6,795 nt of DNA, taken from NCBI GenBank assembly GCA_030605705.1, contig JAUWHU010000289.1, positions 1-6,795 of the forward strand, written 5' to 3'. The notes beneath the pieces were generated by a model that saw only the letters and a list, made by a program, of their open reading frames with translations, ran no database searches and was not told the origin of the DNA. The DNA is from Thermoflexia bacterium. Lineage in GTDB: Bacteria; Chloroflexota; Anaerolineae; B4-G1; SLSP01. Below, in pieces: positions 1 to 5,600 of the stretch; position 1 is the first letter of the stretch, and every line of letters starts with the position of its first letter. The position numbers and the translations under genes were made by a program.

Positions 1-1
1 G

Positions 2-373
2 ACCCGGAACCAGGAGTGGTTTCAAAACCGGCAGACTGAACTGGAAAACCGGGCCGCAGCCGCCCTATCCACTCAGGCCGGCAACGTCGCCGGCGACCGC
101 AAGGGCGCGCTGCTCAGCGCGTTCGACTACGTTGACGCCGTGCGCGCGGGTCTGGCCGACAACAAGATCTCGCCGGCCGAACTAGCCAACATCGCACAGC
201 TGGGGGCCAATGCCAGCGCCAGCCTGAGCGCCCACGGCGGCCCACAACTGCAACAGTTCTCCGGCTCGATCAACGACATCACCGGGCAGCTCGCGCGGGG
301 GCAAATGCCTCAAGCCAAAGCCAACATGGGGAACCTGGAGAGGGCGCTGGGAAACAGGCCATCCCGGCCGTAG
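2..373 (+). CDS. C-terminal end of an unrecognised protein (partial)
   Basis: The reading frame is open from the left edge to a TAG stop at 371-373, giving at least 123 residues, so this is the tail of a longer protein whose start lies outside the window. A GTG at 140 is in the same frame, but nothing marks it as a true start and the upstream codons read naturally. The visible part is rich in Ala, Gln, Asn, Gly and Leu, with no Cys, no membrane segment and no motif I can name. It looks helical and soluble, for example around DYVDAVRAGLADNKISPAEL and again near the end. G+C is high and codon use is ordinary for a GC-rich genome. A strong hairpin 37 bases after the stop suggests this is the last gene of its transcript. 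I do not recognise the family; it could be a surface or phage-derived protein, but that is only a guess. Confidence 0.6.
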   Translation, partial: TRNQEWFQNRQTELENRAAAALSTQAGNVAGDRKGALLSAFDYVDAVRAGLADNKISPAELANIAQLGANASASLSAHGGPQLQQFSGSINDITGQLARGQMPQAKANMGNLERALGNRPSRP

Positions 374-409
374 CGGCACTGCTGCTATCGCGGCCCACGC
401 CGGTTGAAA

Positions 410-444
410 AGAAACGGGGGGACGAGACACGTCCCTCCGTTTCT
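410..444 (+). terminator. Strong hairpin after the left-edge gene, probable terminator
   Basis: The arms AGAAACGG and GGGACG pair with CGTCCC and CCGTTTCT around a five-base loop (425-429), with one G-T wobble. It starts 37 bases after the TAG at 371-373 and is preceded by an A-run. The run of T after the stem is weak (TCGTT), so termination efficiency is uncertain, but the position between one stop codon and the next promoter fits a terminator. Confidence 0.6.
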
Positions 445-485
445 CGTTGCCGGCCGGCTGATTGGCTCGACGGCATCCAGTGCAT

Positions 486-514
486 TTGTGCGTTTTGCGC
501 AATGTGGGTATAAT
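486..514 (+). promoter_or_regulatory. Candidate sigma-70 promoter of the regulator gene
   Basis: There is a perfect -10 hexamer TATAAT at 509-514. A -35-like TTGTGC lies at 486-491 with a 17-base spacer and matches the consensus at three of six positions. The predicted start of transcription near 521 would give a leader of about 85 bases before the TTG start at 607. The -10 is convincing and the -35 is weak, which is common for activator-dependent promoters. Confidence 0.55.
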
Positions 515-606
515 GAGAATGCTGCTTTATCCAAAGTACGTCAAAGAGAAATGTGTTACTTTTTCTGTTTGGCCAAAACACCCTTACCTGGGATTTGGAG
601 TCCTCG

Positions 607-1275
607 TTGAAACATTATCGAATCCTGTTCGTAGTGCGACGCAATTCCCTCGAACGATCGCTGCTGCCGGTCTTACGGCAGAAATATGAGGTGCTGCTTG
701 CTCATGGGCGCAAGGAAGCTATGGCAGCTCTGGCGACTCGAACGCCGGACCTCGTGTTGATTGATATTCCCTCGATTCGTTTCAACTTAGATCGTTTCTA
801 TAACGACCTGAAAGCTCAAAACTCTTGTATCCTGCTCTTCCTCTTACTGGGAAAAGGGATGCGGCTGGATAAGCTGCCCAAGACCAACGGGTTTCTACGT
901 CATTCCTTTTCAACTCGGCAACTGCTCAACCGCCTGGCCCGTATTCTCCCCCAACGTGATGGCGAGACGGTTGAGTGGCATGGTTTGCGGCTAAATCACG
1001 GTGCGCGTTCCCTGGCCTGGGACACGGAGGAGTTTTTCCTGACGCCCAAACAGGTGGCCCTGCTGGAGGCGTTCTTGCTCGCACCGGAAAAGACACTTTC
1101 CCGCGCGTACTTAATGCGAGAGGTCTGGGGAACGGACTACCTGGGAGATACCCGGACGTTGGACGTGCATGTACATTGGTTACGCAAAGCATTGCGGAGC
1201 TTAGACGCACCATTCCGCCTGGTGACACAACGGGGGAAAGGGTATCGTCTGGTCTCGCTGGACGAAGAGACTTAG
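607..1275 (+). CDS. OmpR/PhoB-type transcriptional regulator with degenerate receiver domain
   Basis: This is a predicted cytoplasmic DNA-binding regulator of 222 residues, the usual length for the OmpR/PhoB family. Residues 1-113 form a receiver-like fold (KHYRILFVV start, LVLID strand end) and residues about 122-216 form a winged helix: LTPKQVALLEAFL, the recognition segment RTLDVHVHWLRKAL and the closing wing GKGYRL. I chose TTG 607 because GGAG at 597-600 sits six bases upstream and the receiver begins there with MKHYRIL. An upstream GTG at 553 would add 18 residues with no domain role. Asp53 matches the phospho-acceptor site, but the acidic pair is Arg11-Arg12, the conserved Lys is His99 and the usual Thr/Ser of strand 4 is hydrophobic. 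Ordinary Mg-dependent phosphorylation is therefore unlikely, and activity may be set by abundance, a ligand or a partner. No kinase gene is adjacent on this strand. Family assignment is firm; target and signal are unknown. Confidence 0.88.
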   Translation: MKHYRILFVVRRNSLERSLLPVLRQKYEVLLAHGRKEAMAALATRTPDLVLIDIPSIRFNLDRFYNDLKAQNSCILLFLLLGKGMRLDKLPKTNGFLRHSFSTRQLLNRLARILPQRDGETVEWHGLRLNHGARSLAWDTEEFFLTPKQVALLEAFLLAPEKTLSRAYLMREVWGTDYLGDTRTLDVHVHWLRKALRSLDAPFRLVTQRGKGYRLVSLDEET

Positions 1276-1344
1276 GGGTTCAGAGCGCACCAGCAAACAC
1301 CCTTGATTTGCAAGCGCATCCCGCGGGGTCGGCTGCAACGAATG

Positions 1345-1399
1345 GGTCGGCAGGAGCTTGTCCTGAGTCCTTGAAGGATCAGCGATGGCATTGCCGACC
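1345..1399. repeat. Nested inverted repeat between convergent genes
   Basis: Outer arms GGTCGGCA (1345-1352) and TGCCGACC (1392-1399) are perfect complements. Inside lies a second hairpin at 1363-1382, CTGA-g-TCCTT / AAGGA-TCAG, with one unpaired base. The inner sequence (GAGCTTGTCCTGAG followed by GAAGGATCAG) resembles a dispersed intergenic repeat I know from many environmental bacterial genomes; that likeness is from memory. It sits between the stop of the regulator (1275) and the stop of higA (1467), so it may also act as a two-way terminator, although no clean T-run follows directly; a TTTATTTTT tract lies about 20 bases further on. Confidence 0.55.
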
Positions 1400-1466
1400 A
1401 TGACTTGACCGCCTGCTTTATTTTTGCCCAGCAACCTGCCTCCGCGTGACATCTCGGATGCACCGG

Positions 1467-1793
1467 CTAGCTCGTACTAAGTTGCAGACCTCCAACCGGT
1501 ACCTCCAGAATTTTTACTTCGCGGTTGATACGTTCGCGCAGAGCACTATCCGCAACTTCGAGATCATAACGTACCTGTAGGCGTAGCCAAACCGTTGCAC
1601 TCGTGCTAAAGTAGCGGGCTAATCTCATCGCAGTGTCCACGGTGATTGAGCGTTTTCCGTTGACGATCTGACTAATGCGTATTGCGGATACACCTATGTC
1701 TTTTGCCAGACGATATTGGCTCAGTCCTAAAGGCTTCATAAAATCTTCCAGAAGCACTTCGCCAGGATGAACGGGGGGAAGTATTTCTTCCAT
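1467..1793 (-). CDS. higA: HigA-family antitoxin, helix-turn-helix
   Basis: This is the antitoxin of a HigBA (host inhibition of growth) type II toxin-antitoxin pair. It neutralises the HigB mRNA endonuclease by direct binding and represses its own operon. The 108-residue protein opens with the family signature LPPVHPGEVLLEDFMKPLGLSQ, has an XRE-type helix-turn-helix at about residues 24-47 (LSQYRLAKDIGVSAIRISQI) and the typical RYFSTSATVWLRLQVRYDLE stretch. I chose ATG 1791-1793 because GAGGA lies eight bases upstream; a TTG at 1808 would add five residues and has no better site. The ribosome-binding site overlaps the TGA of higB (1805-1807), as in translationally coupled pairs. The antitoxin is complete while its toxin is broken, so it may now serve as a free repressor or as protection against related toxins. 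Stop is TAG. Confidence 0.93.
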   Translation of the reverse strand: MEEILPPVHPGEVLLEDFMKPLGLSQYRLAKDIGVSAIRISQIVNGKRSITVDTAMRLARYFSTSATVWLRLQVRYDLEVADSALRERINREVKILEVPVGGLQLSTS

Positions 1794-1804
1794 AATGTTT
1801 ATCC

Positions 1805-2089
1805 TCAAGAGTGATAATCAACGATCTCTGTATTTCTGGCCTTGTTTTCAACCCATTCGAAACAGATTCTCCATTGATTGTTGATGCGAATGCTGTACTG
1901 TCCAGCACGGTCTCCGCGAAGTTTTTCGAGTCTATTTCCGGGCGGGGCGCGCAAGTCTTGTAAATCTTCGGCATCATCCAGATAGAGCAATTTGCGGCGG
2001 GCAGTTCTCTAAATGTCCAATGGTAGTTTTCTGGAGACCTTACCGTGGAATATTTTCTCGGTTTCTTTGGATGCAAAAGACTCAATCAT
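1805..2089 (-). pseudogene. higB: HigB toxin (RelE superfamily) interrupted by an in-frame TAG
   Basis: Reading from ATG 2087-2089 gives MIESFASKETEKIFHGK, the normal HigB opening, and then LPLDI followed by TAG at 2009-2011. The same frame continues as RTARRKLLYLDDAEDLQDLR, through PPGNRLEKLRGDRAGQYSIR and NQWRICFEW, to EIVDYHS and TGA. The 94 codons match the family length. Homologues usually have Gln (CAG) or a similar residue at this spot, so one C-to-T change explains the stop. HigB toxins cleave mRNA on the ribosome; the basic and aromatic residues needed (Arg61, Arg68, Trp73, Arg74, Tyr92, His93) all lie after the stop. Re-initiation at a TTG (1988-1990) would give 61 residues without the first helix and lacks a ribosome-binding site. 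It is upstream of and coupled to higA. A sequencing error, or rare suppression of TAG, are the alternatives. Confidence 0.85.
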
Positions 2090-2095
2090 ACAGTA

Positions 2096-2132
2096 ATAAT
2101 ATCACCAAACGATATTGTCATCAAGTGACAAT
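2096..2132 (-). promoter_or_regulatory. higBA promoter with overlapping operator palindrome
   Basis: A perfect seven-base palindrome ATTGTCA / TGACAAT with a five-base centre spans 2114-2132. On the minus strand a -35-like TTGATG (2119-2124), a 17-base spacer and a -10 TATTAT (2096-2101) form a plausible promoter. The -35 lies inside the palindrome, so a bound HigA dimer would block RNA polymerase, as known for this family. The predicted transcription start falls at about 2089, right at the higB ATG, which implies a leaderless or nearly leaderless message; no ribosome-binding site is visible before that ATG. Confidence 0.6.
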
Positions 2133-2187
2133 CGCCAAGCAAGAGTGGCATTGTTATACATTTTTCCAAATGACGAGCGGCCCCCCC

Positions 2188-2220
2188 AAGCTGCGGCGCG
2201 CCTCGGCTTAATCGTTGCGC
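2188..2220. repeat. Imperfect palindrome, possible degenerate attC-like site
   Basis: Bases 2188-2209 form a near-perfect 22-base palindrome (AAGCTG...CGGCTT arms with GGC/GCC inside). It is flanked by GTTGCGC at 2214-2220 and a run of C (2181-2187). Read on the minus strand this is GCGCAAC, four bases, then AAGCCGAG..., an order that recalls an integron attC left half, but the matching outer arm is not there. It lies just upstream of the higBA promoter. Confidence 0.3.
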
Positions 2221-2224
2221 CTCA

Positions 2225-2234
2225 CTTTGCAAAG
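2225..2234. repeat. Ten-base perfect palindrome CTTTGCAAAG
   Basis: CTTTGCAAAG is fully self-complementary and lies between the two attC-like remnants, upstream of the higBA promoter. It could be a protein-binding site or part of a decayed cassette. Short palindromes of this size also arise by chance. Confidence 0.25.
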
Positions 2235-2268
2235 ACTCCTCACATAATGAAATCGTGCGCGATACAAG

Positions 2269-2304
2269 GCCGCGAAGCGGCGTCGCCTGCAGCGCGTATT
2301 GGGC
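2269..2304 (-). repeat. attC-like remnant downstream of the two-helix membrane protein
   Basis: On the minus strand GCCCAAT (2298-2304) is followed by GCTGCAG and a GCCGC-TTC-GCGGC hairpin (2269-2281). The first 24 bases match the repeat at 2745-2768 at 18 positions, including GCCCAA and, five bases later, GCTGCAG. It starts 52 bases after the stop of the gene at 2356-2685. The hairpin tip resembles that of classical aadA-type attC sites as I remember them. The closing GTTRRRY arm is missing, so at best it is decayed. Confidence 0.4.
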
Positions 2305-2355
2305 GGCGCTCTTGAATAGACAGATACCTCTCTCCGGTAGCTCCATTCTTTTCTC

Positions 2356-2685
2356 TCACAAGAGAGCAGTTATCACTCCCGCCGCTTGGAGAAATGACCC
2401 CGCAACGAGGAACCCCAGGCCAATTCGACCGTTTTTTCTTTCTTCTTGGCGAGCTTCAATATACCTTCCTCGATAATCGTTTATCTTTTCTACATCAGTC
2501 ACGGCCACAGACAAGGTCTTGCGAGTGATTTCACCTGTCATATGCGTAGTTGAGGGCTCAAGAGGCAATTCCGCCAATAGACGAATCTCTAGGTCTGTGA
2601 TGAAAATCCTGGGAAGCAGAATCAGTCCGGCGACAGCATCGCAGAGAAGTCCCAGGATTGATAGAATCGTGCTGAACACAGGCAT
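2356..2685 (-). CDS. Small membrane protein with two predicted helices, function unknown
   Basis: This 109-residue protein has a hydrophobic N-terminal segment (residues about 4-27, VFSTILSILGLLCDAVAGLI), a polar charged middle (28-86, with EKINDYRGRYIEARQEERKN) and a second hydrophobic segment (87-108, RIGLGFLVAGSFLQAAGVIT). It probably sits in the inner membrane as a hairpin with the charged middle on one side. The ATG start is well supported by AAGGAGT ending nine bases upstream, so it is very likely expressed. I recognise no family. A promoter-like pair (-35 TTGGGC, -10 TATACT) lies just upstream. It stands between two attC-like repeats and follows another small membrane protein on the same strand, an arrangement typical of cassette or island genes rather than of a conserved pathway. 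Confidence 0.72.
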   Translation of the reverse strand: MPVFSTILSILGLLCDAVAGLILLPRIFITDLEIRLLAELPLEPSTTHMTGEITRKTLSVAVTDVEKINDYRGRYIEARQEERKNGRIGLGFLVAGSFLQAAGVITALL

Positions 2686-2715
2686 TGCTTTTCACTCCTT
2701 CCAAGGTTGCAACGG

Positions 2716-2743
2716 AGTATATCGCGTCTCCAACACCGCCCAA
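2716..2743 (-). promoter_or_regulatory. Weak candidate promoter for the two-helix membrane protein
   Basis: On the minus strand TATACT (2716-2721, five of six to consensus) is preceded after 16 bases by TTGGGC (2738-2743, three of six). The -35 is formed by the closing arm of the attC-like repeat. The predicted leader would be about 25 bases, ending at the strong ribosome-binding site. Confidence 0.35.
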
Positions 2744-2768
2744 CGGTCTGCTGCAGCGGGGGTTGGGC
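2738..2768 (-). repeat. attC-like inverted repeat GCCCAAC...GTTGGGC
   Basis: Perfect seven-base arms GCCCAAC (2738-2744) and GTTGGGC (2762-2768) surround 17 bases that contain GCTGCAG. The arms fit the integron core consensus RYYYAAC and GTTRRRY exactly, in either direction. It starts 22 bases past the stop of the minus-strand gene at 2791 and lies 52 bases before the next start at 2685, where an attC site would sit between two cassettes. At 31 bases it is shorter than known attC sites (about 55 or more) and shows no clear L boxes, so a plain hairpin is a real alternative. Confidence 0.42.
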
Positions 2769-2790
2769 AGCCATATACGTTTTCATGCTT

Positions 2791-3273
2791 TCAAATGACT
2801 ATCCAAAGGCTTCCTACCACACAAATGGTCATAAGAATTACTATCGCAATATAGTACTTGGTTTCCAGGCGTTTAACTATGTACTTGGCAAATGCATTCT
2901 TCCAATAGTGTGGATATACTGATAGCAATCCACCATAGTATCCATCTTCATAAAGGTGAAGCGACTCTCTAATTCGATCAACCGCGTCTGCGTTTCTGGA
3001 TGAACGTTTCACTCTCCAGATCATCCATACAACAGAGAATGTAGCTGGAAAAGTGAGCATGATGCTTGCAAGTAGCTTGATCGCGAGTGGGTGCTGCAAG
3101 GGAATGGATCTGTCAGATAATGCAATAAGAGCACCAAAGGATACCAGCAATAAGCTTGTTGTCCACTGGAACACAACCTGTTCTCGCTCTTCACTCCTCC
3201 GGAGTTCGCTGAACTGAGATTCCAGTAGGTTAAGCAGTATGTTGACCTTGTCTTTATTTAGGATGTTTTCCAT
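2791..3273 (-). CDS. Three-helix membrane protein of unknown function
   Basis: The protein has 160 residues when started at ATG 3271-3273, which has GAGGA eight bases upstream; an ATG at 3288 overlaps that site and is less likely, and anything further upstream would run into the kinase gene. Residues 1-33 are an amphipathic, charged helix (LLNLLESQFSELRRSEEREQ). Hydrophobic segments follow at about 37-53 (WTTSLLLVSFGALIAL), 63-86 (LAIKLLASIMLTFPATFSVV) and 139-160 (YYIAIVILMTICVVGSLWIV). Between the last two lies a soluble stretch with RIRESLHLYEDGYYGG. It looks like an inner-membrane protein with a cytoplasmic coiled N-terminus. I do not recognise the family. Base composition is richer in A+T than the kinase next to it, which fits acquired DNA. 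The kinase on the same strand ends 163 bases upstream, so co-transcription is possible but not shown. Confidence 0.78.
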   Translation of the reverse strand: MENILNKDKVNILLNLLESQFSELRRSEEREQVVFQWTTSLLLVSFGALIALSDRSIPLQHPLAIKLLASIMLTFPATFSVVWMIWRVKRSSRNADAVDRIRESLHLYEDGYYGGLLSVYPHYWKNAFAKYIVKRLETKYYIAIVILMTICVVGSLWIVI

Positions 3274-3436
3274 TCCTGTTTTCCTCATGACCACAAGATA
3301 TACTCCGGATGTTTGAGCATGACATCTGATGGCTGCCCCACCATTGATTCTGCGGCCTTTCCCCTGCATAATACCCCAAGTGGTGTGTCTATGCGAGCGT
3401 TCTGTTGCATAAAACCCCTCCGCCACGAACAGCGCG

Positions 3437-5374
3437 TCACTTCTGGGGAACTTCCGGCAACACCGGCAAAATGAAAGAAAAAGTGCTGCCTTCGCCGGGG
3501 GAGCTTTCAACCCAGGCGCGTCCCTTGTGCTTCTCGATCACCGACTTAACGATAGCCAGCCCCAGTCCCGTACCCCGGATATCCTCCGTTTCCGGCGTCT
3601 GGATGCGGTAAAAACGTTCAAAGAGGTGCAGCTGCTCCTCCAGAGGGATGCCGATGCCGTTGTCGCGGACTCTGACAATGATGTGACTCCCGTCCCGGCG
3701 ACCTTCCACTTTGATCCAGCCCCCGCGACGATTGTATTTGATGGCATTGCTGATCAAGTTCTCCAACACTTGCCGCAACCGGCGTGGATTGCCCATCACC
3801 CACAGTGGCTCCGAAGAAGGCGTCCAGTGTAACGCGAGGCCCGCCTGTTCAACTTGCCCGGTCATGGACTGAGTGGCCTCCACCAGCAGGCGATCCAGGC
3901 GTAAGGGGTGCATCTCCAGGTCGTACCCTGCTTCAATGCGGCCAATATCCAACAGATCACTGATGAGATTGGTGATCTGGTCAAGGCTATTGAGTGCCTT
4001 GTGGATAAAACTCTGCTGTTGTGGGGTGAGCGGCCCCACGCGGGTGAGGAGAGCAATGTACCCCTGGATGGTGGTCAGGGGCGTGCGCAGGTCATGGGAG
4101 ACGGTTGAAACGAACTCGGACTTCAGCCGATCCAATTCCTTCAGGTGGGTGATGTCTTGCATCACCACCACCCGCCCCAACGGTTCGATAATGGTCAGTT
4201 GGCAATTGAAGGTCCGGGCATCGTCCAGCTCAATCTCGGCGTGAGCTATCCCATCCGGCCCCCCCGCCGCGCCGATCAACTCCAATAGTTGAGGGTGCGT
4301 GATCGCCTGTTCCACGGGCTGTCCTTCGGCATCATCCGGTAGCTGAAAAATCTCACCCGCCGTCTGACTCCACAGCAACAGCCGGCTCTGGGAGTCCACG
4401 ACCAGGATGGCCTCGGCGGCGTGTCGCAAAATGGTGCGAATGCGCGAGCGCTCAGCCTCCACAGCGCTGAACAGCCGGGCGTTATCGAGAGCGATAGCTA
4501 CAAAGTCAGCGATAGCCGAGAGCGTGAAGAGCTGCGCTTCGGTGAAACCATCCTCCTGCAACCGGTTGACCACGCCCAGAACGCCGGTATTGCCGCGCTC
4601 CGGCGTTCGCAGAGGCACATACAACAACGCTTGAGCGAGATACCCCGTGACGATCTTGGTCTCTCGCTTGAGCATCACCGGCCGGCCCGAGTGGATGACG
4701 CGCCAGGCGATACTGTCGCTGACCTCATCGTTGAACCGCTGGATCAGGCTCTCCTGGACGTTTTTGGCCGCCCTGAGGAAGAGTTGGTCTCCCTCTCGCA
4801 ACAGGATAAATCCTTCCTCGGCCTGCGTGAAGTTGAGGGCCGCATTCAGGACACGCTCCAGCACCTCGTTCACCTGCAGGGAAGAAGCCACAGATTTTCC
4901 CACAGTGTAAATGATGTTGATCTCCTGAAGCCGTTGGTTGAGTTGTTGGTTGGCAGACGCCAGATTCTCTTCCAATTGGCGCTGTTGGATGTAACGAGGA
5001 GTGTGCTCCAATGCTGTCGCAATCAGGGCACGGTTCACCTCCCGCGCGAACGGCGGCGTGGCGATCCCCAGCACTTTTAGATAAGGCAGCCAGGCATTGA
5101 GGAACGCAAGTTCGGCGGGCGGGTGGTGCAACAACAGGATGGGAAACTGCGTCAGAGGACGGCTTAACCCAGCGGGCACGGCTGTCTCTGCCAGCAGGGC
5201 CAAGTCCAGGATAACTAACGCAGGGGGCGCGGCTTCTCCTTGATCGGCGGTCAGTCGCTCAAGTGTGGCGAGAATCTCTACAGTGTACCCCGACGGCAGC
5301 AGAGACGCCACCGTCCGTCCGAGGTCAAAATCCGTGGTTAAGATAAGAATGTGATCTGAGGCCATTTTTTTCAC
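3437..5374 (-). CDS. Soluble sensor histidine kinase: receiver-like, GAF, PAS, HisKA, HATPase
   Basis: This 645-residue kinase should autophosphorylate on His427 and pass the phosphate to a response regulator. Domains in order: receiver-like fold (8-118), coiled coil (about 126-160), GAF (165-302), PAS (308-412), HisKA with VSHDLRTPLTTIQGY, and HATPase (about 520-640) with N-box ENLISNAIKYN, G1 DNGIGIP (571-577), F-box FERFYR and G2 GTGLGLAIV (601-609). All catalytic boxes look intact. There is no membrane segment, so it acts in the cytoplasm, with GAF and PAS as likely ligand or redox sensors. The receiver keeps Asp57, but the acidic pair is Thr13-Thr14, the Thr of strand 4 is His83 and the Lys is Pro107, so it is probably not phosphorylated normally. 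The start is GTG 5374 or ATG 5365 (nine bases on); MASDHILIL at the latter is equally plausible. No partner regulator is adjacent on this strand. Confidence 0.95.
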   Translation of the reverse strand: MKKMASDHILILTTDFDLGRTVASLLPSGYTVEILATLERLTADQGEAAPPALVILDLALLAETAVPAGLSRPLTQFPILLLHHPPAELAFLNAWLPYLKVLGIATPPFAREVNRALIATALEHTPRYIQQRQLEENLASANQQLNQRLQEINIIYTVGKSVASSLQVNEVLERVLNAALNFTQAEEGFILLREGDQLFLRAAKNVQESLIQRFNDEVSDSIAWRVIHSGRPVMLKRETKIVTGYLAQALLYVPLRTPERGNTGVLGVVNRLQEDGFTEAQLFTLSAIADFVAIALDNARLFSAVEAERSRIRTILRHAAEAILVVDSQSRLLLWSQTAGEIFQLPDDAEGQPVEQAITHPQLLELIGAAGGPDGIAHAEIELDDARTFNCQLTIIEPLGRVVVMQDITHLKELDRLKSEFVSTVSHDLRTPLTTIQGYIALLTRVGPLTPQQQSFIHKALNSLDQITNLISDLLDIGRIEAGYDLEMHPLRLDRLLVEATQSMTGQVEQAGLALHWTPSSEPLWVMGNPRRLRQVLENLISNAIKYNRRGGWIKVEGRRDGSHIIVRVRDNGIGIPLEEQLHLFERFYRIQTPETEDIRGTGLGLAIVKSVIEKHKGRAWVESSPGEGSTFSFILPVLPEVPQK

Positions 5375-5461
5375 CCAACCTTTTCCCGATCATCGGTCGC
5401 CCCTTGCGGAACGAATCCCCTCTTGTCTCCGAGGAATGACGACACGATCATCTCACAGTCT

Positions 5462-5493
5462 CTCCCGAAAAGCGATTCGTCCCTTTCCGGGAG
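5462..5493. repeat. Inverted repeat in the kinase leader
   Basis: CTCCCG-AAA (5462-5470) pairs with TTTC-CGGGAG (5484-5493) with a one-base bulge and a 13-base loop. It lies a few bases downstream of the predicted kinase transcription start (about 5501) and about 90 bases before the start codon, where it could be a regulator site or an RNA hairpin. Confidence 0.4.
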
Positions 5494-5507
5494 CACCTTC
5501 ACAGACA

Positions 5508-5536
5508 ATCATACTCCATAATTGAACTTGAGGCAA
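5508..5536 (-). promoter_or_regulatory. Candidate sigma-70 promoter of the histidine kinase gene
   Basis: On the minus strand TTGCCT (5531-5536, four of six to consensus), a 17-base spacer and TATGAT (5508-5513, five of six) form a reasonable promoter. The start of transcription would be near 5501, giving a leader of about 125 bases that includes the inverted repeat at 5462-5493. Confidence 0.5.
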
Positions 5537-5600
5537 ATGGCACGACCAGTCGGGGTGCGTTTCAGTTGTCAGGCATTGCGGCACAAATGACACGCTCCAA

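Noticed and set aside
553..606. Eighteen-residue N-terminal extension of the regulator from GTG 553
   Set aside because: The receiver fold begins at MKHYRIL, and GGAG six bases before TTG 607 supports the later start.
975..1403. Open frame of 142 codons in another frame of the regulator
   Set aside because: Shadow of the winged-helix coding region; no start signal and no recognisable domain.
2009..2011. TAG recoded as an amino acid in this genome
   Set aside because: TAG is the stop of four other genes in the window (371, 1273, 1467 and 6553), so it works as an ordinary stop.
1672..2085. Minus-strand open frame of 137 codons across higB and higA
   Set aside because: Its frame differs from the clear HigB and HigA frames and its sequence has no family likeness; it is an out-of-frame reading of the pair.
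2086..2346. Open frame of 86 codons on the minus strand upstream of higB
   Set aside because: It runs through the attC-like repeats and the higBA promoter and has no family resemblance; repeat sequence explains its composition.
1467..3273. Idea of a new defence system made of the two membrane proteins and higBA
   Set aside because: No nuclease, NTPase or nucleotide-signalling domain is visible, the toxin is broken, and repeats separate the genes; a cassette-like collection explains the block better.
3274..3510. N-terminal extension of the three-helix membrane protein
   Set aside because: It would overlap the kinase 3' end, reads as Cys- and Arg-rich nonsense, and a good ribosome-binding site supports ATG 3273.
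4421..5080. Open frame of 219 codons on the plus strand
   Set aside because: It lies wholly opposite the kinase, whose domains are unambiguous in the other strand; the frame is a product of GC-rich codon use and has no ribosome-binding site or recognisable motif.
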